DNA of 64,000 nucleotides from Cytobacillus depressus. Its GTDB lineage: Bacteria; Bacillota; Bacilli; Bacillales; Cytobacillaceae. This document shows positions 1 to 9,163 of the stretch, in pieces; position 1 is the first letter of the stretch; the number at the start of each line of letters is the position of its first letter. The stretch is from NCBI RefSeq assembly GCF_008923245.1, contig NZ_WBOS01000008.1, positions 62,001 through 126,000 on the forward strand, in the 5' to 3' direction. The translations under genes were made by a program, and so were the position numbers. Below the pieces are notes generated by a model. The model did no database searches and was not told the DNA's origin. It saw only the letters and a list, made by a program, of their open reading frames with translations.

Positions 1-315
1 ATCTATGTTGATATTATTTCTGGCGAGCCACTGTTTAGTTCCAAAGATAAATATGACGCGGGCTGCGGCTGGCCAAGCTTCACCCAACCTTTGCGCCGGA
101 CGGAGATTGAGGACAAGCTTGATACTTCATACGGAATGAGAAGAATTGAAGTTCGGGCAAAATCGTCCGACTCCCATCTTGGTCATGTATTTGACGACGG
201 TCCTGGCCCGGACGGTTCTAGATATTGCATTAACTCGGCTGCTCTAAGGTTTATCCCGAAGGAAAAGCTTGAAGACGAGGGATATGGAGAGTTTAAAGGG
301 TTGTTTGAAAACTAG
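1..315 (+). CDS. msrB: Peptide-methionine (R)-S-oxide reductase, 3' part (MsrB or the MsrB domain of an MsrAB fusion)
   Basis: The frame is open from the window edge and ends at TAG 313-315. It encodes the core of MsrB, which reduces methionine-R-sulfoxide in oxidised proteins with thioredoxin. Visible motifs are SGEPLFSS, the GCGWPSF loop (resolving-Cys region), SHLGHVF, GPGPDG and the catalytic-Cys motif [11 protein letters not shown] near the C-terminus. The usual zinc-binding cysteine before SHLGHVF is a serine here (SDSHLGH), and no CxxC is seen, so this is the zinc-free type. The start lies upstream of the window, so I cannot tell a stand-alone MsrB from an MsrAB fusion. A strong terminator follows at once, so it ends its operon. 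Confidence 0.93.
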   Translation: MYVDIISGEPLFSSKDKYDAGCGWPSFTQPLRRTEIEDKLDTSYGMRRIEVRAKSSDSHLGHVFDDGPGPDGSRYCINSAALRFIPKEKLEDEGYGEFKGLFEN

Positions 316-336
316 TTCATATAAACAATACAGGAA

Positions 337-388
337 GGGGACAAAGACAATGGGGAGGATGTAATTGTCTTTGTCCCCTTATTTTTTG
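337..388 (+). terminator. Rho-independent terminator of msrB
   Basis: A perfect 15-bp stem pairs 337-351 with 364-378 around a 12-base loop. It is followed by TTATTTTTTG, 22 bases after the msrB stop codon. Confidence 0.85.
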
Positions 389-423
389 TGCAAAAAACTA
401 AATCACATTTGTTATAAACGTTA

Positions 424-599
424 TGTTTACAAATAAGATTACATGTACACGAGATGTAAACAAATAGTATACAAATACGTTTACATGTACACAAATGTGT
501 ACACATCCCAATATATCAACATGTGTACACATTGTTACACAAGTATACAAAATTGTTTACAAGAAATTTTTTAGTTTACAAAATGTTTACAAATTTACA
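424..599. repeat. Helically spaced AT-rich iterons, candidate parC-like centromere
   Basis: About 14 copies of a short motif related to GTWTACAAAW (variants TGTTTACAAA, ATGTACAC, GTATACAAA, TGTGTACACA, and the inverted TGTAAACA) lie between the msrB terminator and the actin-like gene. Copies begin near 424, 445, 455, 467, 478, 487, 497, 523, 534, 543, 554, 573, 583 and 593. Most intervals are 9-12 bp and the two larger gaps (19 and 26 bp) are about two turns or slightly more, so the sites lie mostly on one face of the helix. Position upstream of a ParM-like and a ParR-like gene, plus this spacing, is what type II plasmid centromeres look like. Binding is inferred. Confidence 0.6.
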
Positions 600-625
600 G
601 TTGTATTTTATTTCAGCCTGTCCCA

Positions 626-654
626 TTGAAGATTTCATCTATACCATATAATCT
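626..654 (+). promoter_or_regulatory. Candidate sigma-A promoter of the actin-like cassette
   Basis: TTGAAG at 626-631 is followed either by TATAAT at 647-652 (15-bp spacer) or by TAATCT at 649-654 (17-bp spacer). It lies between the iterons and the first gene, so a DNA-binding partner on the iterons could repress it. Confidence 0.45.
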
Positions 655-716
655 TAAAGGCAGATACTGCTAATTACATACACAAACAATTTAATCGAAA
701 AGGGATGATAGATAAT

Positions 717-1889
717 ATGACGAAATCGAGAATTGCTGCAGTTGATGTTGGAAATGATTCGGTCAAAGCTATTTTTGGAGAATTAGATTACGAGTTAAAT
801 ATTCCTAATATTATCGCTCGGGATACAGAGGATCGCCCTGTTATTGGAATTGAAGAATTAAATCAGAAAAACCCGCTTGATGGCATACATATTAAAGTGC
901 ACTCACCAGCTTTAAAAGAAAATAACGTTATTTTCCGTGTTGGCTCATTAGCCACAAAAAGCAATAGCGCCACTGAGCTTGATCCGGGCAGCAGCAAATC
1001 AGAAGAAGATCAGACACTGATTATGCTTTTTGCCACATTGGCCTTAGATGCGGTTAGGGCAGAAAATAAAGAACTTTTCCCGCAGACGAAGAATATCATT
1101 GATGCGAACTATACGCTCGGAACTGGACTGCCTCTTCGTGAGGTAAAAGAAGGCAAGGATGCGGGATACCGGTCGAAATTATTAGGATCTGTACATCAGG
1201 TTGAATTTCTTGTCACTCCTAAGTATCAAGGATTAAAAGTAAATCTTAAGTTTAATGAGATTAAAGTGTATCCAGAGGGATTTGCGGCTTATATTAATCT
1301 GGTTATGGACAATGATTTAAAAATTATTAATAAGGATTTAATCGACAAACGGATTATCATTCAAGATATTGGCGGGCTTTCTACTGATATCGCGGTCATT
1401 AAAAATCGCAATGTTGATGATGATAAGGCGCAAGGGTTCAATCTTGGTGTATCTGAATCATTAGAAGCGATCAGAGAAGAAATCCGCTCGAAGCATGGGG
1501 TTGAATTAGACAGTCGGAGAGATGTCGTTGAAATTATTACGAAGAAAAATGACCGCAATCATATTATGGTGAAAGGCAGCCGGACAAGCGTTCATGATAT
1601 TACAGATCGGATTATGCTTGATTTAGCAAAGAAACAATATCGCTTACTGCGAAATGTTTGGCAGAAGAACTCCCAAACCGAAATTTGCTATTTTGTCGGC
1701 GGCGGAGCCACTGTGTTAAAGGAATATATTAAAACATTAAACAATCATTTAGACGGGTATAATATTGACTTTTTTGAAGATGAAAAAGAGAGCATTTGGA
1801 TGATGGCCAACGCTTATTATAAGTTAATTTCCGACTATACTAGGAAAGTCGAGAAGGCAAAAGCGATCAAAGAGCCTGTGAAAAAATAG
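717..1889 (+). CDS. ParM/StbA-type actin-like ATPase (plasmid-segregation family)
   Basis: This 390-residue protein has the actin fold signatures in order: phosphate-1 motif VDVGNDSVKAIFG at the N-terminus, phosphate-2 motif IIIQDIGGLSTDIAVI near residue 220, and the adenosine motif YFVGGGATVL near residue 325. Family members (ParM, AlfA, Alp7A) form ATP-driven filaments that push or pull DNA bound to an adaptor. The ATG at 705 directly abuts the AAAAGGG ribosome site, so I chose the in-frame ATG at 717. The gene is followed after 9 bases by a small adaptor-like gene and preceded by iterons, the layout of a parMRC locus. All surrounding genes are chromosomal, which is the odd part. Function as a segregation motor is inferred; MreB and FtsA are excluded by sequence. 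Confidence 0.8.
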   Translation: MTKSRIAAVDVGNDSVKAIFGELDYELNIPNIIARDTEDRPVIGIEELNQKNPLDGIHIKVHSPALKENNVIFRVGSLATKSNSATELDPGSSKSEEDQTLIMLFATLALDAVRAENKELFPQTKNIIDANYTLGTGLPLREVKEGKDAGYRSKLLGSVHQVEFLVTPKYQGLKVNLKFNEIKVYPEGFAAYINLVMDNDLKIINKDLIDKRIIIQDIGGLSTDIAVIKNRNVDDDKAQGFNLGVSESLEAIREEIRSKHGVELDSRRDVVEIITKKNDRNHIMVKGSRTSVHDITDRIMLDLAKKQYRLLRNVWQKNSQTEICYFVGGGATVLKEYIKTLNNHLDGYNIDFFEDEKESIWMMANAYYKLISDYTRKVEKAKAIKEPVKK

Positions 1890-1898
1890 GGTGAATCC

Positions 1899-2507
1899 AT
1901 GGAAAAGTCAAAATCCGCGACAATTAAAAGGGGCCAGGCGATATCCTTTCGCCTCCCGTCAGATACACCTGAACACTTATTAAAACATTTGCAAAAGCTA
2001 AAAGAAACGGAAAAAAGGAATTTCTCAAGCAAGATGGCTGAATTTGTGCTGCAGGGGGTTGGAAATTCCTATTCGAGGGAGCGGGAAACGATTACGATTC
2101 CCGTTCCTCACCGATTAAGCAAAGCTCAGCGCGATTGGCTAAAGCATGAGCATTCCGAAGCCTTACTCGGCAGCATTATTTATCAGCTGCTTATGGACCC
2201 TGTTCGCTCGACCGCCTTGCTCGCTTCATTAAATAGCAGCTCTGTCGACATCAATGAGGCTTTATATTTGCAGGAGGAGACCGTAATAAATGATGACCTC
2301 CTTGCCAACTCAGAAGAGGAACCCATCCAATCTAATCATGAGTTAGAGTCAGCTGCGGGTTTAGATACTCCAGAAGATGACTTAATGGCATTTGATTGGG
2401 AAAGCGCCAAGCAAAATGAGCCTGAAGAAGCAGATCAAGAGAATGATGAAATGGAACTTAATCTTGATGATTTGCTCGGAGATTTCCTTACGAAGATGAA
2501 TAAATAG
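1899..2507 (+). CDS. ParR-like small DNA-binding adaptor, partner of the actin-like ATPase
   Basis: This 202-residue protein is not from a family I can name with certainty. Residues about 14-54 (AISFRLPSDTPEHLLKHL and onward) look like a strand followed by two helices, as in ribbon-helix-helix proteins. A second strand-helix-helix segment begins at RETITIPVPHRL (about residues 63-105). The rest is a strongly acidic, probably disordered tail ending in a short amphipathic stretch, LNLDDLLGDFLTKM. In plasmid ParR proteins the RHH part binds parC iterons and the C-terminal helix caps ParM filaments; both elements could be present here. It starts 9 bases after the actin-like gene and ends in a shared terminator, so the two are one operon. 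Confidence 0.6.
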   Translation: MEKSKSATIKRGQAISFRLPSDTPEHLLKHLQKLKETEKRNFSSKMAEFVLQGVGNSYSRERETITIPVPHRLSKAQRDWLKHEHSEALLGSIIYQLLMDPVRSTALLASLNSSSVDINEALYLQEETVINDDLLANSEEEPIQSNHELESAAGLDTPEDDLMAFDWESAKQNEPEEADQENDEMELNLDDLLGDFLTKMNK

Positions 2508-2509
2508 AA

Positions 2510-2556
2510 AAAAGTAGTGCTTTTCATCATATGAAAATGCACTACTTTTCTATTGC
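2510..2556. terminator. Bidirectional terminator between the ParR-like gene and deoD
   Basis: The stem pairs 2510-2520 (AAAAGTAGTGC) with 2539-2549, with an additional inner TTTTCAT/ATGAAAA pairing. A-rich and T-rich flanks serve both convergent genes. Confidence 0.75.
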
Positions 2557-2563
2557 GATATTC

Positions 2564-3268
2564 TTATTTCGTTACAGTTTCTAATGCAACCTCGATCATG
2601 TCATTAAATGTTGTTTGTCTTTCTTGAGCAGTTGTTTGTTCATGAGTAATAAGGTGGTCACTCACAGTTAAAAGGGATAAAGCTTTTACGCCGAATTTTG
2701 TTGCTAAATAATAAAGTCCCGCCGTTTCCATTTCAACAGCGTAAACACCGAATTTTCCTAGCTTTAAGAATGCCTCTGTATCATCTGTATAGAAAAGGTC
2801 AGAAGATAGAACATTTCCTACATGAAGATTAAGGCCCTTCTCCACACCGATTTCGTATGAGTCCTTCATTAATCCGAAGTTCCCAATTTGCGGAAAGTCA
2901 AACCCAGGGAAATCATTGCGGATGATTGATGAGTTTGTTGCAGCCGCTTGAGCAATAATGACATCACGGATTTTTACATTTTCTTGAATCGCTCCGCAAG
3001 TACCGATACGTACAAGATTTTTTGCACCATAATCATTAATTAACTCATGAATATAAATCGATGCTGATGGCATACCCATTCCTGTTCCTTGAACAGAAAC
3101 GCGTTTCCCTTTATATGTACCAGTAAAGCCAAGCATGCCTCTTACTTGGTTATAGCAGAAAGCATCTTCAAGAAAAGTCTCTGCAATGTATTTGGCACGC
3201 AGTGGATCTCCTGGTAGTAATACGGATTCTGCAATCTCTCCAGCTTTTGCCTCGATATGAAAACTCAT
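2564..3268 (-). CDS. deoD: Purine-nucleoside phosphorylase, DeoD type
   Basis: This 234-residue protein is full length for the hexameric DeoD family, which cleaves purine (deoxy)nucleosides with phosphate to base and ribose-1-phosphate in salvage. Hallmarks are the [11 protein letters not shown] phosphate site near the N-terminus, [17 protein letters not shown], the nucleoside-binding [12 protein letters not shown], and SDH near residue 205. A GGAGGG ribosome site precedes the ATG. It is convergent with the ParR-like gene and shares its terminator. It lies near the nucleoside importer nupNOPQ, so uptake and phosphorolysis of nucleosides are genetically close, though divergently oriented. Confidence 0.96.
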   Translation of the reverse strand: MSFHIEAKAGEIAESVLLPGDPLRAKYIAETFLEDAFCYNQVRGMLGFTGTYKGKRVSVQGTGMGMPSASIYIHELINDYGAKNLVRIGTCGAIQENVKIRDVIIAQAAATNSSIIRNDFPGFDFPQIGNFGLMKDSYEIGVEKGLNLHVGNVLSSDLFYTDDTEAFLKLGKFGVYAVEMETAGLYYLATKFGVKALSLLTVSDHLITHEQTTAQERQTTFNDMIEVALETVTK

Positions 3269-3481
3269 ATGATTTACCCTCCAATTTTAAAAAAGATAGC
3301 AATCTTTATTTGTGCTATTTTCAATATTTGTATACACAAATTCCCAAGAAATCATAACACAATAAAAATATGCCTTCCGTTAAAGGGATAACGATAAAAA
3401 TGTGAAGTGGTTCACAAAATTTATGTGAATGGGGTAACTGAATTATAACACGTTCATTTGCTATATTTGGTCAGGGTAAGT

Positions 3482-4198
3482 CTATAAGTAATGCCATTTT
3501 CGCAGCGTTGGATTTTCTTCCGTTTCATTACATATAGATTCAAGTTTATTTAAATCAAGAATATAAAAATACTTTCCATGTTGATCAATTAAACCTTCAT
3601 TCTGAAAGTCGCTTAAAGTTTTTGAAATAGATTCTCTCGTAACACCAAGCATATTGGCAAGTAATGATTGATTGATTTTCAGGTCAATTTTGCAACCGTT
3701 ATCACAGTTCTCTCCGAAATTATAATAAAGATCCATGATCAAGTTTGCTACTTTTGTACGGACATCGTAAAAAGTTAAATAGCGAACTAAACGGTTCAGA
3801 ATGCGAGTTCTCTCAACGAGAATCAAATAGGCCTTTTTCAAGACGGACGGATATTTTTCCGCAATGCCTAGAAAATCATTCCTTGAAATCAGCCACGCGG
3901 ATACATTTTCTAAAGCTTCAATAGAAGAAATTCGATATTGATCATTGGATAATGCTTCTGTTTCACCAATCACATCCCCTGGCATGACGATTCCGAGGAC
4001 AATCTCCCTGCCTTCATGTATGCGGCAAACTTTGGCCATACCAGAACGAATGATATAAACCTCATCACTTTGATCATTTTCAAACATGAGAACATGGTTT
4101 TTTTTGAAATGACGCTCTTTTAACAGAGGAAGAATATTCGGAAGTTCATCCTCTGGGATTTCCGAGAAGATTGAGCTTTCGATAATGTTGGAAATCAA
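3482..4198 (-). CDS. Crp/Fnr-family transcriptional regulator
   Basis: This 238-residue protein has an N-terminal cyclic-nucleotide-binding-like beta roll (about residues 25-120; GDVIGETEAL is the equivalent of the phosphate-binding cassette), a long dimerisation helix and a C-terminal winged helix with recognition helix VTRESISKTLSDF. The canonical arginine for cAMP is not evident, and there is no Fnr-like cysteine cluster, only two cysteines in ENCDNGC. The ligand is therefore unknown. It is transcribed divergently from the nucleoside importer, separated by about 180 bp, so control of nupN is possible but unproved. Confidence 0.85.
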   Translation of the reverse strand: MISNIIESSIFSEIPEDELPNILPLLKERHFKKNHVLMFENDQSDEVYIIRSGMAKVCRIHEGREIVLGIVMPGDVIGETEALSNDQYRISSIEALENVSAWLISRNDFLGIAEKYPSVLKKAYLILVERTRILNRLVRYLTFYDVRTKVANLIMDLYYNFGENCDNGCKIDLKINQSLLANMLGVTRESISKTLSDFQNEGLIDQHGKYFYILDLNKLESICNETEENPTLRKWHYL

Positions 4199-4379
4199 AG
4201 GAATCCATCCTTTCTATTTTAAAATAATGATTTTTTTTTCGAGGTTTTTGGAATGATAAAAAACAATTATATCATGATTTACCCTTTGGAATGGATTGCG
4301 AAAGGAAAAGAAAATTTTGGGTTTTAACCGCTTAGTCGGACAAAATTATAAAGAAGATTTTTTTAAGGAGGAAACAGTA

Positions 4380-5414
4380 ATGAAAAGCCTATTAGGAAAA
4401 TTTTTACCGATCGTTTTGATCCTTACCCTTGTTCTTTCGGCATGTGGTCAAAAAAATAACACAAACGATACAGGTACTGATAATGGCAATAATGAAGGCG
4501 TTAAAAAGCTTAAAGTTGGGATGGTTACTGACTTAGGAAGCGTGAATGATAAATCATTTAACCAAAGTGCATGGGAAGCACTACAACAGCTAAACAAAGA
4601 TTACGGATTTGAAGTGAAATACTTAGAGCCAAAAACGGATGCAGATGTTATGCCTAACCTTCTGCAATTTGTCAAAGGCGGCTATGATTTAACTTGGGCA
4701 ACAGCCTTTACTTTAGCAGATGCGATTACTCAACTTGCTAAAGAAAACCCGGATGCAAAATTTGGGATTGTAGACTCTGATATTGTTGTGCCAAACGTTG
4801 CGGCAGTATCCTTTAAGGAGCAAGAAGGAGCATTTCTTGTTGGTGTCATTGCAGGTTTAACAACAAAAACAAATAAAATTGGTTTCGTCGGCGGAATGGA
4901 AATTCCAGTTATTAAACGCTTTGAAGCTGGTTTCAGAGAAGGAATTAAAGCCGTAAATCCAGATGCAAAATTAATTGTAAACTATACAGGTTTATTTAAC
5001 CGTGTTGATATGGGGAAATCTGCTGCTTCAACGATTTATAACGATGGCGCAGATATTATTTTCCACGCAGCAGGCTTAACAGGAAATGGTGTATTTAACG
5101 AAGCAAAAGAGCGTAACAGCAAAGGCGGAAAAGTTTGGGTTATTGGTGTAGATAAAGACCAAAGCTTAACATTTGGCGACGATGTTACATTAACTTCTAT
5201 GATCAAAAAGGTTGATGAAGCTGTTTACCAAGTTTCAAAAGACTTAGCTGAAGGCAATTTCCCAGGCGGAAAAGTAACGCTAATGGGATTAAAAGAAAAT
5301 GGTGTCGATATTGCTCCGACATCTAAGAAAAATGTAGCGCCAGAAGTACTTGAAAAAGTAGAAGAATATCGCCAAAAAATTATTAATGGTGAGATTGTCG
5401 TACCTGAAAAATAA
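4380..5414 (+). CDS. nupN: BMP-family nucleoside-binding lipoprotein
   Basis: This 344-residue precursor has a lipoprotein signal peptide ending in the lipobox LSAC, then a Basic Membrane Protein (PnrA-like) domain: VGMVTDLGSVNDKSFNQ, FGIVDSD, GFVGGMEIPVIKRFEAGF. Members bind purine nucleosides outside the cell and feed an ABC importer. The ATG at 4380 is chosen because TAAGGAGG lies just upstream and the signal peptide starts there; a longer in-frame extension from 4296 lacks support. It heads nupNOPQ, as in B. subtilis (formerly yufNOPQ, guanosine uptake). A hairpin separates it from the ATPase gene, a common way to make more binding protein than transporter. Confidence 0.92.
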   Translation: MKSLLGKFLPIVLILTLVLSACGQKNNTNDTGTDNGNNEGVKKLKVGMVTDLGSVNDKSFNQSAWEALQQLNKDYGFEVKYLEPKTDADVMPNLLQFVKGGYDLTWATAFTLADAITQLAKENPDAKFGIVDSDIVVPNVAAVSFKEQEGAFLVGVIAGLTTKTNKIGFVGGMEIPVIKRFEAGFREGIKAVNPDAKLIVNYTGLFNRVDMGKSAASTIYNDGADIIFHAAGLTGNGVFNEAKERNSKGGKVWVIGVDKDQSLTFGDDVTLTSMIKKVDEAVYQVSKDLAEGNFPGGKVTLMGLKENGVDIAPTSKKNVAPEVLEKVEEYRQKIINGEIVVPEK

Positions 5415-5425
5415 TACTAATTTTA

Positions 5426-5471
5426 GGGTTGTCTTAAATGCAGAGGGGTTAGTCTCTGCTTGAGGCAACCC
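5426..5471 (+). promoter_or_regulatory. Intra-operon hairpin between nupN and nupO
   Basis: A nested stem pairs GGGTTG with CAACCC at the base and TGCAGAG with CTCTGC inside. No clear U-tract follows, so it more likely attenuates transcription or stabilises the upstream mRNA than ends the transcript. Confidence 0.55.
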
Positions 5472-5498
5472 CAAAAATGTTTTAGGGAGTGTATCCGT

Positions 5499-7034
5499 TT
5501 GACAACGTCTGACATTGTGCTCGAATTAAAAGGGATCACGAAGCGTTTTCCTGGAGTGGTTGCCAATGATTCAATTAGTTTTCAATTAAAGCGTGGGGAA
5601 ATTCATGCCCTGCTAGGGGAAAATGGCGCGGGAAAGTCCACCCTAATGAGTATTGTATTTGGATTATATCAGCCTGATGAAGGGGAAATCTATGTTAATG
5701 GGCAACCTGTTGTCATGGATAATCCCAATAAAGCGATTGAAAAGGGCATTGGAATGGTGCATCAGCACTTTAAACTCGTTGAGCCGTTTACGGTAACGGA
5801 AAACATTATTTTGGGCATGGAGCCTAAAAACGGCGCGAAAATAGATATTAAAGGTGCTAGCAAGAAAGTTAAAGAGCTTTCCGAAAAATATGGTCTTGAT
5901 GTAGACCCGTCGGCAACAATAGACTCGATCAGTGTTGGTATGCAGCAACGGGTGGAAATTATTAAAACGCTTTACCGCGGGGCTGATACTTTAATATTTG
6001 ATGAGCCTACTGCTGTTCTGACTCCTCAAGAGATTGGCGAATTGCTAGAGATTATGAGACGACTCGTAGCAGAAGGAAAGTCCATTATTTTAATTACCCA
6101 TAAATTAAAGGAAATTATGGAAATTGCTGATACCTGTACCATTATTAGACGAGGTAAAGTGATAGAAAGCTTGGAGGTAGCCCGATCAAATCCGCAGGAA
6201 TTAGCGGAAAAGATGGTTGGAAAGGCTGTTAATTTTAAAACAGAGAAACAAAAAGCGACCCCAAAAGATTTTCTTCTCGATGTAAAAGATCTTGTCGTAG
6301 CTGGAGAAAAAGGAAGAAATGCTGTAAAACAACTATCCTTCTCCCTTCGTGCTGGAGAAATCGTTGGTATTGCCGGAGTTGACGGAAATGGTCAAACCGA
6401 ATTGATCGAAGCTCTGACAGGTATGCGTCCGGTTCAATCCGGAGACATTCTTCTCGAAGGGAAAAGTATTGTGAATCAGTCCCCTCGAACCATTTCAGAG
6501 GCAGGGATTTCCCATATTCCTGAGGACCGCCATAAACATGGTCTTGTTCTCGATTTCAGCGTGAGTGAAAATGCAATTCTACAAACGTATTATCAAAAAG
6601 AAATGAGTCCGAATGGGTTTATTAATAAGAAGGCTATGGATGAATTATCCACTCGGTTAGTAAAGGAATTTGATATTCGTACTCCGGGAATTGAGACGAA
6701 GGTTCGCTCGATGTCAGGTGGAAATCAGCAAAAGGTTATTATTGCCCGTGAGATTGAGAGAAATCCAAACGTGTTAATTGCTGCGCAGCCAACACGTGGT
6801 CTCGATGTCGGTGCGATTGAGTTTGTTCATAAGCAACTTATTTCTCAACGCGATCAAGGAAAAGGGGTCCTTCTCATCTCATTTGAGCTGGAAGAAATTC
6901 TTAATGTAGCCGATCGTATTCTCGTCTTATTCGACGGCGAAGTGGTAGGGGAGACGACTCCTGAAACTACGAGTGATCAAGAATTAGGCCTAATGATGGC
7001 AGGAAAACATGAAGGAGGGAGTATGAATGGATAA
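5499..7034 (+). CDS. nupO: Nucleoside ABC importer, tandem ATP-binding protein
   Basis: This protein of about 511 residues has two ABC domains. The first has an intact Walker A (GENGAGKS, residues 40-47), signature SVGMQQR and Walker [13 protein letters not shown]. The second is degenerate at the catalytic positions, as in the RbsA/YufO class: GVDGNGQTE replaces a normal Walker A and [13 protein letters not shown] replaces Walker B, while SGGNQQK is kept. The TTG at 5499 is chosen because AGGGAG lies about 9 bases upstream; the upstream extension from 5460 runs into the hairpin. The last 8 bases overlap nupP, implying coupled translation. Confidence 0.92.
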   Translation: MTTSDIVLELKGITKRFPGVVANDSISFQLKRGEIHALLGENGAGKSTLMSIVFGLYQPDEGEIYVNGQPVVMDNPNKAIEKGIGMVHQHFKLVEPFTVTENIILGMEPKNGAKIDIKGASKKVKELSEKYGLDVDPSATIDSISVGMQQRVEIIKTLYRGADTLIFDEPTAVLTPQEIGELLEIMRRLVAEGKSIILITHKLKEIMEIADTCTIIRRGKVIESLEVARSNPQELAEKMVGKAVNFKTEKQKATPKDFLLDVKDLVVAGEKGRNAVKQLSFSLRAGEIVGIAGVDGNGQTELIEALTGMRPVQSGDILLEGKSIVNQSPRTISEAGISHIPEDRHKHGLVLDFSVSENAILQTYYQKEMSPNGFINKKAMDELSTRLVKEFDIRTPGIETKVRSMSGGNQQKVIIAREIERNPNVLIAAQPTRGLDVGAIEFVHKQLISQRDQGKGVLLISFELEEILNVADRILVLFDGEVVGETTPETTSDQELGLMMAGKHEGGSMNG

Positions 7035-8097
7035 ATTGTATAAAGGGCTCAAAAGTGAGTCGTTATTGGTTCCTTTCGTAGCCATAATCGTTGGCTTACT
7101 CCTTGGTGCCATCATCATGATAATTGGCGGCTATGATCCAATCTTAGCTTACCAATCATTAATTTCAAAGATTTTTGGAAGCAGTTACGATATTGGTGAA
7201 GCCATTCGGACAATCATTCCGCTTGTCATGAGCGGTTTAGCTGTTGGCATTGCCTTTCGCTCTGGATTATTTAATATCGGGGTCGATGGACAAATTGTCA
7301 TGGGGGCTTTAGGGGCTCTTATTATTGGGACGCAGTTGAGTCTTCCACCTATTTTACATGCAACATTATCAGTATTATTTGGTGCGTTGCTTGGTGGGCT
7401 ATGGGGTGCCTTAATCGGATACATTAAGGCGAAAAGAGGCATTAATGAAGTTATTACTTCCATCATGTTTAACTTTATTGCCCTTTACATCAGCCAATTC
7501 TTTATTCGTCTATTTATGGCGCAAGCAGGTACACAGAGATCTGAAATGATTAAAGAATCCGCAAGTATTCAGATTGGCTGGCTTTCCCAATTGATGGGCG
7601 GTGCAAGGATGCACTGGGGCTTTGTACTTATGATTCTAGCTGTTATTTTTTATTCTGTTTATTTAAATAAAACGAAGTGGGGTTATGAGCTTCGCGCGGT
7701 TGGCCAAAGTCAGCATGCTGCCTTTTATGCAGGGATGAAAGTGCCGAATGTCGTTGTCCGGGCGATGTTTATTTCCGGTGTATTTGGCGGCTTAATTGGA
7801 ACGTTCGAAGTTCTAGGTGTTTTTAAATATGTAGCCATTAGTTCAACTACTTCTGGTATCGGCTTTGATGGAATTGCGGTCGCAATTTTGGGCGGCAATA
7901 CCGCTCTAGGTGTGCTGCTATCTGGTATTTTAGTAGGCGCACTCACTTATGGATCTCAAGGGATGAGCTTTGGGGCAGACGTGCCTGGTGAGATCATTCG
8001 CATGGTCATTGGATTTATCATATTCTTCGTTGCTGCACCGGGAATTGTGAAGACATTCTTCCCTTCAGTGAAAAAGAAGTCTAAAAAGGAGGCGTAG
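7027..8097 (+). CDS. nupP: Nucleoside ABC importer permease
   Basis: This 356-residue integral membrane protein has about ten hydrophobic segments and belongs to the branched-chain-amino-acid/ribose permease family. Motifs RSGLFNIGVDGQIVMGALGA and the cytoplasmic loop LRAVGQSQHAAFYAGM match YufP-like nucleoside permeases. The start overlaps the end of nupO and is preceded by GGAGGGAG. It should pair with the product of nupQ to form the membrane channel fed by the NupN lipoprotein. Confidence 0.92.
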   Translation: MDKLYKGLKSESLLVPFVAIIVGLLLGAIIMIIGGYDPILAYQSLISKIFGSSYDIGEAIRTIIPLVMSGLAVGIAFRSGLFNIGVDGQIVMGALGALIIGTQLSLPPILHATLSVLFGALLGGLWGALIGYIKAKRGINEVITSIMFNFIALYISQFFIRLFMAQAGTQRSEMIKESASIQIGWLSQLMGGARMHWGFVLMILAVIFYSVYLNKTKWGYELRAVGQSQHAAFYAGMKVPNVVVRAMFISGVFGGLIGTFEVLGVFKYVAISSTTSGIGFDGIAVAILGGNTALGVLLSGILVGALTYGSQGMSFGADVPGEIIRMVIGFIIFFVAAPGIVKTFFPSVKKKSKKEA

Positions 8098-8100
8098 CAT

Positions 8101-9051
8101 ATGGAAGTCATCGGAAATCTCCTAAGTGGAATGTTGGTCTTTTCTACACCATTTATTTTTGCCGCATTAGGAGGACTCATATCAGAACGATCAGGTGTCA
8201 TAAATATTGGACTTGAAGGATTCATGGTATCAGGAGCTTTCTTTTCGGCGATAATTGCTTACTATGCTGAAACGGCAGGGTTAGGGGCCCTCTCTCCTTG
8301 GATTGGCTTACTTGGGGCATTTATTTTTACAGTTATTTTCTCTATTATTCATGCTCTAGCTACGATTAAATATAAAGCCAATCAAGTCGTGAGCGGAGTA
8401 GTTATTAATATTCTTGCGGCTAGCACGACTTTCTTTTTTGTGAAGATGATCTTTCAAGGTTCAGCAGAAACACCGATGTTAGCAAATGTGTTTCATAAGG
8501 TGAGGATTCCTTATTTAAGCGATATTCCTTTTATCGGGAAAGTAATTTTCTCTGCATATCCGACAACTTATCTTGCAATTTTGTTAGTCATTGTTATTTT
8601 CTTTATTTTATTTAAGACACCAAGTGGTTTAAGATTACGGGCTGTAGGTGAGCATCCGAGTGCTGCTGATACAGCGGGAATTAAAGTTAACCGGATCCGT
8701 TATACTGCAGTTATGCTAAGTGGCTCTCTTGCTGCGTTAGGCGGAGCGACCATTGTTCTAACTTCAAACAGCAACTTTGCTTTTAATACGATCTCAGGTC
8801 AGGGGTATATTGCTCTTGCCGCTGTTATTTTCGGAAAATGGCATCCTGTAGGGGCGATGCTCGCTGCATTATTCTTCGGATTAGCCCAGGCAGTCAAGGA
8901 CCAATTCCAAATATTAGAGTTTGCTGCGAAGATTCCAACAGAGTTTTTCTATATGCTTCCGTATTTGTTGACACTGCTAGTTCTTGTGTTTACAGGAAAA
9001 GCACGTGCACCGAAGGCATTAGGGGAGCCTTATGATGTTGGAAAACGCTAA
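8101..9051 (+). CDS. nupQ: Nucleoside ABC importer permease
   Basis: This 316-residue membrane protein is the second permease of the importer. It has the paralogous motifs SERSGVINIGLEGFMVSGAF and LRAVGEHPSAADTAGI seen in the first permease. It starts 3 bases after the nupP stop codon, with AAGGAGG overlapping the end of nupP. It is the last gene of the operon and is followed by a strong terminator. Confidence 0.92.
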   Translation: MEVIGNLLSGMLVFSTPFIFAALGGLISERSGVINIGLEGFMVSGAFFSAIIAYYAETAGLGALSPWIGLLGAFIFTVIFSIIHALATIKYKANQVVSGVVINILAASTTFFFVKMIFQGSAETPMLANVFHKVRIPYLSDIPFIGKVIFSAYPTTYLAILLVIVIFFILFKTPSGLRLRAVGEHPSAADTAGIKVNRIRYTAVMLSGSLAALGGATIVLTSNSNFAFNTISGQGYIALAAVIFGKWHPVGAMLAALFFGLAQAVKDQFQILEFAAKIPTEFFYMLPYLLTLLVLVFTGKARAPKALGEPYDVGKR

Positions 9052-9069
9052 GCTTGGCTTGTGTAAATG

Positions 9070-9103
9070 AAGCTGGATGTCGAGAAGACATCCAGCTTTT
9101 TTA
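9070..9103 (+). terminator. Rho-independent terminator of nupNOPQ
   Basis: A perfect 12-bp stem pairs 9070-9081 (AAGCTGGATGTC) with 9087-9098 around a GAGAA loop, ending in TTTTTT. Confidence 0.88.
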
Positions 9104-9163
9104 GATTCTTCTTAGCCGAGTATGTAAATGTCGATCAGTCTACTTTCACTGTGCTGGTTAGGC

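Noticed and set aside
312-506. Minus-strand 64-codon frame over the iterons
   Set aside because: Cysteine/isoleucine-rich composition comes from the TGTACA-like repeats; no ribosome site.
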